This document shows, piece after piece, positions 56,585 to 64,000 of a DNA stretch of 64,000 nt. Each line of letters begins with the position of its first letter. Position 1 is the first letter of the stretch. Source of the DNA: Reticulitermes speratus (taxonomy: Eukaryota > Arthropoda > Insecta > Blattodea > Rhinotermitidae); the NCBI GenBank assembly GCA_021186555.1, contig JAJKFL010000005.1, positions 44,325,635 to 44,389,634 of the forward strand, written 5' to 3'. A program made the translations under genes and the position numbers. The notes under the pieces are model-generated. The model saw only the letters and a program-made list of their open reading frames with translations. It was not told the origin of the DNA and did no database searches.

Positions 56585-56768
56585 TTGGTGAAGAGCGCAT
56601 TGGAGATGATGTGGAAGGAATGGTTCATGTCCTAATTTGAGGTACTATGCCGGCGTTTGTGTGGAGGGACTGAGGAAAATTATGAGAAACCGATATCAGG
56701 GCCAAGATTTGAACCTGGGATCTTCCAAATTCGAAGCAGGAGTGCTTACCACCAGACAGCGACGTTCA
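56585..56768 (-). repeat. SINE family E, antisense, reference copy
   Basis: GGAGATGATGTGGAAGGAAT, GGACTGAGGAAAATTATG, GGGCCAAGATTTGAACCTGG (B-box complement), GAAGCAGGAGTGCTTACCAC and CAGACAGCGACG (head). Best preserved member of family E here. Confidence 0.78.
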
Positions 56769-58003
56769 ACGTCTTTTTCTCCGATGATTTCTTTAACGAC
56801 AATTTATTAATCCCATGAACGGAATGGAAAATTTAAAAAAACTCTATAGTAAAAAGGGACGAGAGTGGCCGTGGCCTATTTAATCCAATACGGTGGCATT
56901 TTCAATGACATGCAGCCATTAGAACTTCACATTATTGCCATCTGTCGCAGTTTCGTGCAACTACTAGGTATGTGGATAAAGCGTTGGTTTTCAAGCAATG
57001 CAATTTTCACGCACTGTTCACAAAAATTTGTATTATAGTGCGAAGCGATGAGGTCATGTCTGGAAAGTTTTAATAGACCCTTTAAAGCACAGAGGGTCAT
57101 TGTATGCTCCACGTGCTTTAACATTCAGAAGGTCAACATTTTTCACACACAATGTATTTGTATGTTGTATATGATTGTCACAACAAACAGCGATTGTTTT
57201 CCAGAATAACAGACTGGCCTCTGTAATAGAGCGCAGTGTGTTTTTGTGAGGTTTGAACTGCTTTTTAAATTTAAAATTGTCTATTCTGTGCGCGTGCTAT
57301 TACAACAAAATTAATTTTGTGCACGACTTGGTAAAAAGACATACCGCTTTTTAAAGTTGTTTAGATTAATTGCATCCTTCAAAGGTTTAAAGGAATTTGC
57401 ACTGTAGCCTTTAACCGTCGAGTATGAAATTTGTGCGATGAAGTGGACAAGTTCTTATGACTGGTGTTTGGGCAGCCCTGGTACATGTTTATGCATAAAC
57501 AGTCGCTTCAATTTGCATCTTCTGACAGATGATAAATCAGTTTTGCCAGGAGACGAGGTAATTCATGTGTAAACAAGGCTGTTACAAATATGCCCATTGA
57601 TGAATCGTAATTTGTTGTTGGACGCTCATTACCTTGAGATTGTGAACGATCCGCTCACGACTAACATATTAATGTTGGTTGCCTCAAACGTCTGATGGTC
57701 TGCCGTACTCAATAGTTACTGATACTGTAATTCTACCTATCTGAAGTCCACACGAGGGTATGTTGCGTGCATGAAGGTTGCGCGAGATGCATAGAAAAAT
57801 TTGGGTGAGACAAAGCGAAATAAAAAATGCCACTTTGGAGACATGAACACAGATGGGACGATAATACGACTATTAAGACGGACCTTACGATGTAAGAACG
57901 TGAACTAGATTTATCTGGCTGAGGATGGAGACCAGTGACAAGCTTTCTGTATGCGGCAATGAAACTTCGGGTTCGTGTTTTCAGGCTTCCGCCGCTGTGT
58001 AAA
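56769..58003. other. Intergenic, nothing recognised
   Basis: AT-rich, no family or exon recognised before the F1 flank at 57980. Confidence 0.3.
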
Positions 58004-58216
58004 TGAGATCTGCGCTCTTTTGGGATTTTACGCAGCGTAGAATGGTAGGTTATTACCGACGTTTCGGGACAACCTAACTTTCCCATCTTCAAGGGTCAAG
58101 CAGTATTTTTGTTTGACTGCTTGACCGTTGAAGATGAGACGGATAGGTTGTCCCGAAACGTCGGTAAGAAAGTACCATTCTACGCTGAGTAATATCCCAA
58201 ATGAGCGCAGATCTCA
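58004..58216. repeat. Foldback element F1, copy e
   Basis: GAGATCTGCGCTCTTTTGGG at left and complement at right. Inner TTACCGACGTTTCGGGACAA and inverse, with centre TTGACTGCTTGACCGTTG. Preceded by TTCAGGCTTCCGCCGCTGTG, the common flank. Confidence 0.88.
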
Positions 58217-58319
58217 AACTTCGGATTCCGTAAAAGGTGCGAAATTTCTTGACTATCTCAGCGACTGTTAAGTATTTGAAGCCTGGGTTTAATATAAATA
58301 ATATACAGGGCCCAATTCA

Positions 58320-58430
58320 TTTTTTAAGACCAACAACTTGCATATACAAATAGACATACTTGATATCAGTCCACTCCTACATGTTTCGGCGGCCGACCGC
58401 CATCTTCAGACAGCCACACCAGTAGTTAAA
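58320..58430 (-). repeat. F2 hairpin block, single end
   Basis: CTCCTACATGTTTCGGCGGC and CGACCGCCATCTTCAGACAG. The stem GGCGG/CCGCC differs from other copies but is self-complementary. The opposite arm is not found. Confidence 0.7.
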
Positions 58431-61400
58431 ACCTAGTGAATTTGTAGTGTTAAGATACAAAGTATCATAATATAAATGCAGCCTTGTTGAAGTATACATG
58501 TATAAAAATACAAAAATATGTGGTTTTTATGGTGTAATTAACGTTAGTACAATATTATGTTTCACCATTTAACGGGCACATGTAAATCGCGTGTTTCGCC
58601 GTACAGCCACGAGAGAGCAGGGTAAGCATGTCGTGATGAAGATGACAGGCCTTTGATGCACTCTTAAGTTTGAAAATGAATGTTCTTACGGGGAGAAGTA
58701 ATGAAATGCGCGGTTGAAGAAAACTTGAAGCTACTTGTAAGATTTAGACTTTGCTTCGGAAGTCGTAATGAGTCTGCGTCTGCTAATAACCGTAACGGTA
58801 GATTCTTATCTGTCTCTCATACCTTGTCAAATTTTATGATTTTCGAAAGGCTTTTAGAAAATTATCGGCATTGTTGTTTTGGTGAAACTGTTTACGAAGA
58901 ATTATGATTATCATAGTTGTTCAGCCCCAAAATAGCTTTTTTCTTGGTATGTTAATGTTAAGTAGGACTATATTACGGTAATTGTAGAGTAGAGCCTAGG
59001 TGTAAGTCATAACAATCAGTTTAAATATATTTTAAGGTACGTAAAACCAGATGAAGAAATAAGTTCACGTTTCCTAACCCTCCTTATCCTTTTAACTCCT
59101 TTAAAATCTGAACATTGTCATAGAAATAACTGAAGTAATGGGATCAAATGTGAGGAATTGCCGGCGTCGGAGTTTTGACAATACCGGCAGTAGATAGTTA
59201 CGGCGTTTTGAGAAGAATTTTCTTAGCATTTTATTGTTTTGTTTTATTGCACCGTATGCCTACATTACCTTAGAAGAGGTGACCAATGTGGAAACTTCTG
59301 TTGGTAAGTCTCCAGTTTATTATGATGTTTGCAGATCGTCGGGATTTTCTTTTGAGGTGAATTTGACCTTCCTGCACATAATTTTATATTCATTGTGAAT
59401 GTCACTGGATACAGGCCATTATAACCAATATGAGGTTTAAAAGTCTGTAAGCAACGATGAATGATTTGTGAATATGGCATTTTAATAGTGAACTGCGACG
59501 TAGGTGCGGATCAGTGCTGCTGAATGTTTATCTAAAACTGTTTGCATTTGCTAAGCAAATTGATTTAGTTCCATGTGCCGTGCATGATGTGTACTTTTCG
59601 TGTCTAATAACGCTCTCTTGCGTTTATTTATACACTATGTTAACAAGGTTAGCGCCATTTTCAGCCATTTTGAGAAAGTGAGCGAAGTAAATTGTCGCAT
59701 CGATTTGTTGCATCTCAGTAACTACTAAACGCAGTTGGATGAAATTTTGTATTGTAGGGGGCGAAGTACCCGAAATGTTGCCAGGCAATCTTAAAAGTAT
59801 TCGGGCAAATTTAATTTTCGCCATTTTCGGAACAGTATATCCCACACTTTACGTCATGATCGTATCGAAGTTTATCGATTTCCGAAGAAAAAACTGCGCG
59901 TTTATATAGTCGTGGGCGTCTTGAAGCATTTAGCAGTAGCATGGCGTGGCAGCAAGCGAAGGTGTAGTACGAGACGCGACTCGATCAGTCGATATGACGG
60001 TCCTAGTTATGCCATTTTATTGCTGTTGAAACTTACTCTGTATTTTACGGCATTCATTGGTGTTTGACTTCATGCTGTGGTATCTGGGCAGAGAAACTGA
60101 GTAGTTTGCTAGGTAGCTAGAGACATATAGCTTCCACATTCAGGTGAGAATCACCCCGAATAACTGCATTATTTCATTGTATAGTTTGTACAGTATATGT
60201 CGTCGAATGGTAATTAGGTAAGGATATGAAAAGAAACGACTGTTGTCTTTATCAAGGAATCAACCCAGAATTCGCCTGGAGAGGCTCAAAGACCGCCTAG
60301 ACTAGGCGCTAATCCGATAGATATTGCAACAGAATATAATACCTGACACTGTTGAAATTACTGCCACTGATCTAAACACTCTAACACGAAATAAATACGT
60401 GTTTCAGCAAATTCAGTTGTTTTCACCTGGAACATTAAGGAGTTTATCGTGCTAGACTCTGACAGTGTTGCACTGAACGACCAACCCACCGATGTCGTTC
60501 ACAATGCTAGCGGTGTTTGTACTGTGGACATCTAGCGGAGTATTACAGTACTTGCTTACTACACACAGCAACACCGTCTCGTTCTCTTCCGTGCGACGTC
60601 ACGTCACAAAGTCCCATGTCAGATTGCGATAAACAAGCTTAGTGTAAACAATACGTAGACTTGAACACTATTAATATACATATTGTTTTGGAGTTTTTGC
60701 ACAGTGAAATTGGGCTATGTCGCCGACGTTGGGAGAACTTGCTGTTTCCATCTGCAGGGTCGAAGTGAGTAGGAAGCGAAACTAGAGTTCCCCCGAAACG
60801 TCGGCATACGATGCATGAACCTCGAAACAGAAATTACAGTAACAGTGAATCACCGTGAAAGCTTGAAATTAACTTTGGCACATCATGCTCGAACACGCGC
60901 AGTCTGTGCCCGCCTATCATAGTAAACACAGCAATGCAAAGTAAGGGCAGAAATGTAACTTTACCATGAAAGCAGAGGCAGTATGTTCCTTAATGATGTT
61001 GTGACCGCTTAACATAAATATAGGACGCTAAATGTCGACGAAATGTTGATGAAACTCGTAAACTGAATCATGGTGGCTTCTGATACGTACTAATGCTCTT
61101 TAAAGAAATTTTAATTACTGTGAAATACGTTAACACAGCCGATATGTTGAATGATTTGATATGTTTTTTTTATGTCAACGTAGAGTCTGCGAGGATATGT
61201 TGCGGATATATCTGCCATAAAATATGAGGAGTGTTTACTTTGCCAGTAATGTCTAAAAATGTGATAAGTTGTCGGTCCATATATTGCCAGCATATCCATT
61301 GAAACATGCTGAGTTTCCGACTGAATTTTGTGTTTGCTATGTGTACACGTGGATTTACAAAGAACGCCGGCCGACTCTGTTTTCAAAGTGCACTGTTTTT

Positions 61401-61494
61401 TGTTGTTTGCTACGGTGTACATATATTCCGATATGGAGTGGTGTAGAGAAAACACTCTAAAATTGGATATGGTGACTAAAACCCAAAAAATGCA
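58431..61494. other. Intergenic, one divergent F1-like block
   Basis: Around 60722-60812 CGCCGACGTTGGGAGAAC and CCCCGAAACGTCGGC form a loose inverted pair. GCGACGTCACGTCAC at 60592 is CRE-like. The rest shows only short frames without signatures. Confidence 0.4.
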
Positions 61495-61590
61495 AGCAAG
61501 TTTATGAAAATACAAGTATACTATAAATGTAGTAATACCTGCTACATGTTTCGGCCACTCATGTGGCCATCCTTAGGTAGATGCCTTACG
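61495..61590 (-). repeat. F2 hairpin block, single end
   Basis: CTGCTACATGTTTCGGCCAC and TCATGTGGCCATCCTTAGG: a 6-bp stem GGCCAC/GTGGCC between the conserved flanks. The opposite arm is not seen. Confidence 0.7.
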
Positions 61591-61699
61591 AAGAATAAAT
61601 ACATTGAGATGTTACAAAAGTTTGTGAACCAATGCACATGTAAAATATTAAATATTAAAATTACGTGGTTTAAAATACGTATTACAATTTAAAATACAT

Positions 61700-61836
61700 A
61701 TAAAAGTTATAAATTAATTATAAAAATAAAAGGAAATTCAATAAATAATTACGATTTTTTTGAAACTCGTAATTTCTGCCAAGTATCGCCATTATTGTTG
61801 CTCGCCCCTGGCGTCAAGCAACCTGCTACGCCACTG
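61700..61836 (-). repeat. hAT-like MITE, one terminus only
   Basis: The complement of the right edge reads CAGTGGCGTAGCAGGTTGCT and GGGGCGAGCAACAATAATGG, matching the left end of the MITE at 12641. The other terminus is not recognisable, so the left boundary is approximate. Confidence 0.6.
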
Positions 61837-62094
61837 ATGGAAACTTTTGGATGATTCGTAAAAGGTTCGATACGAGGAAAAAGAGCAACTATCATTGTCG
61901 AGACTGCAAACGCTTAAATATTCGAGGTCGAAAAGAAAACTCAGAATGAAAGGACTCAATATAACACACAAGCAGCAAAACACATAAGCTATATCATAAA
62001 TCAGATTCACTTGTGAGTAAAGTTTTCGTGTGTTTTAAATGACATGCGTACCAACATCTGTGCGATAATTACGTCACACACTTCGTACAATAGG

Positions 62095-62385
62095 AGCCGG
62101 GATAGCATAGTCGTTATAGAGACTAGGCTGCGGGTTGGACCGTCCGGAGTTTGAATCTCCGCAGGGGCAAGAGGTTTTCTCTTCTCAAAAAGGCACAGAC
62201 CGGCTCTGGGGCCCACCCAACCTCCTATTAAATAGGTACAGGGGTTATTTCCCGGAGGTAAAGCGGACGGGGCGTGAAGTTGACCACTAACCTCCCATCT
62301 ACTGCCAAGGTTAAGAATGAATGGAGCTATACCTCTCCTGCCGCTATATGACTTCATGGCGTGGAGCGGTACAACTTTACCTTTT
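62095..62385 (+). repeat. SINE family C, moderately diverged
   Basis: GAGCCGGGATAGCATAGTCG, GTCCGGAGTTTGAATCTCCG (B box), CAGACCGGCTCTGGGGCCCA, GGGGCGTGAAGTTGACCAC, end ACAACTTTACC. Subfamily intermediate between the 40849 and 55614 copies. Confidence 0.88.
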
Positions 62386-62617
62386 AGTTTTTGTTCAGTG
62401 GGGTTGATTTCAGATCTGGAAATGTTCAAATACTTATATCAATCTCCTGTGGCAAGGAATCGCAGTATTATACCAGCCGTTCTTCTGTCTCGAAATGTTG
62501 TACCTTGTGTAACTATGGACGGAGCAACCACCTTTATTGAGCTTTCAAAATATGTAGGGGCCATTCTGACAAAATTGTTAAATCCTTGTCTATCTTGCAT
62601 TCGCAAGTCATTCGTTG

Positions 62618-62896
62618 GGGCCTTGCCATGGCTCAGGCGGTTAGTCGCCGGCTTCTCACCACGGAGGGCCGGGTTCCATCCTGGGTCAATCTATGTGGGA
62701 TTTGTGGTGGACAAAGTGGCACTGGGAGAGGTTTTCCCCGAGTACTTGGGTTTTCCACTGTCAGTTTCATTCCACCGGTGCTCCATTACACGGAAATACG
62801 GAAAAAACTAATTATCTTCATCGCAGGGTTGCACAGTAAGCCTCAAGGCTGCGGTGCTTCCGTAGCATCTGCTGCGGGGCCCTTCACAAAAAAAAA
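62618..62896 (+). mobile_element. SINE family B, full length
   Basis: Target duplication AGTCATTCGTTG (62606-62617) and AGTAATTCGTTG (62897-62908). Head GGGCCTTGCCATGGCTCAGG, B box GGGTTCCATCCTGGGTC (one change), body, CTGCGGTGCTTCCGTAGC, poly(A). Confidence 0.92.
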
Positions 62897-63075
62897 AGTA
62901 ATTCGTTGTTCATTGACATGACCCGTGGCTGCATCACTTACACCGGAAGCTTCTCATCCACCATTGTCTAGGTTTTCTTTTTTTTTTTCTTTTTAGTCTG
63001 TCACAGTTTATGTTTTAAAAATTGTTTGCAACAGCACACAAAAGCACATCTTTATCAACCTCCATATTATCTACT

Positions 63076-63340
63076 GGCCGATCCCAGTGGTCGTGCGGTC
63101 TAAGGCGTTGGTCTGCGGCCGCTCACTTACTGGGGTTGTGGGTTCGAATCCTACAGGGGCATGGATGTCTGTCTCTTGTGAGTGTTGTGTGTTGTCAGGT
63201 AGAGGTCTCTGCGACGAGCTGGTCCCTCGTCCAGAGGAGTCCTACCGAGTGTGGTGTCTAAAGTGTGTGATCGTGAATCCTCGAAAAATGAGGCGGCCTA
63301 GGCCCCCTAGGGGCTGTCGAGCCATCGGAAAAAGAAATAG
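63076..63340 (+). mobile_element. SINE family A, full length
   Basis: Target duplication TATCTACT at 63068-63075 and 63341-63348. Head GGCCGATCCCAGTGGTCGTG, B box GGGTTCGAATCCTAC, body, CTGTCGAGCCATCGG, short A-rich tail. Confidence 0.93.
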
Positions 63341-63532
63341 TATCTACTGAGTTTTTTCTAGAGTAAATTCCTGCCTTGTGAACAAAATACTGTTTATCGC
63401 GGATATTGTGTCAGCGGATGTATTTGGGATTTTCAAAACCAGATTTATTGGCCGACATATCGACGATTCCGCCGAGAGAAATCTGTTTTTATGTACATAG
63501 AGACGACCGACTTACTGAACGAGATAACGAGA

Positions 63533-63558
63533 TCATTCGTTCATTCATTCATTCATTC
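63533..63558 (+). repeat. ATTC microsatellite with possible decayed repeat downstream
   Basis: About six ATTC units, one with a change. The following 200 bases are pyrimidine-rich (TCTTCTTCTTCGTTG at 63690) and may belong to a dispersed repeat that often follows such ATTC runs in insects; not secure. Confidence 0.6.
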
Positions 63559-64000
63559 TGTAGTCTGTCTTACGACAGGTCCATAGCCTCTTCCAAAGCG
63601 AGTTCCCCACAGAGTGCGATCTAGTGCTTCCTCTTTCAATTTCAAGTATCCTCTCTTTTACTTAAGGTAATCCACTAGTTTCTTACGTCTTCTTCTTCGT
63701 TGTCCCGTTACTTATATCCTTCCCTCTATCTTTCCTTCAATAACGTGTTTTAGAAGACAATTCCTACACAAGATGTGAAGACGTATCGGCCGATATGTGT
63801 CTCGTGTTGTGGACAGACTGCAGTTATTGACTGTGTTATGTGCCTGCATTATCGGTTGCGTAATCGTACGTTAACATGAGGAAAACCGATCCCTGAAACC
63901 GGCGTGAAAACAAGACAGCAGTACCGAACCACCGACGTCGCAGATCAAACTTCGACTGTAATACAGCTCTTCCATCTTGTGGTGGAAGGACGAAGCTGAA

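Overview
This is a eukaryotic, almost certainly insect, nuclear window: AT-rich, intron-containing and dominated by repeats. tRNA-derived SINEs of at least five families, MITEs, foldback elements and microsatellites fill most of it. The tail of a LINE reverse transcriptase at 544-750 and the SINE load suggest a cockroach or termite (Blattodea); that placement is an inference from remembered sequence character, not from a search.

Only one gene is firmly recognised. The last three coding exons of a synaptobrevin (neuronal VAMP, n-Syb-like) lie on the + strand at 2674-2753, 4185-4236 and 4763-4848, with matching splice phases and a stop codon. The exons encoding the N-terminal half of the SNARE motif must lie 5' of the window. 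The 3' UTR probably runs to about 5745. Repeats at 544-1525 and 2830-2965 are intronic.

From about 5.7 kb to 51.8 kb the window is mostly mobile-element debris: a hAT transposase fossil (6458-6960), a SINE with a TTAG tail (9978-10347), hAT-like MITEs, a 29-bp minisatellite (13506-13784), foldback elements with a recurring hairpin, a composite SINE with one tRNA head and three bodies (29020-29876), and a PIF/Harbinger element (43779-44905) inserted in a SINE. The Harbinger element has 45-bp inverted repeats, a TAA target duplication and two convergent broken genes (HARBI1-like and MADF).

Three further short stretches look exonic but are unidentified: 14416-14644 (+, clean donor), 51886-51927 (+, start codon in good context, 14 codons, then a donor) and 53843-54071 (-, ending just before a P-loop-like run). 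No genuine tRNA or rRNA gene, CRISPR array or operon is present; tRNA-like sequences are SINE heads. Family letters (A-G, R, F1, F2) are mine. Coordinates of repeats with target-site duplications are good to a few bases; others are approximate.
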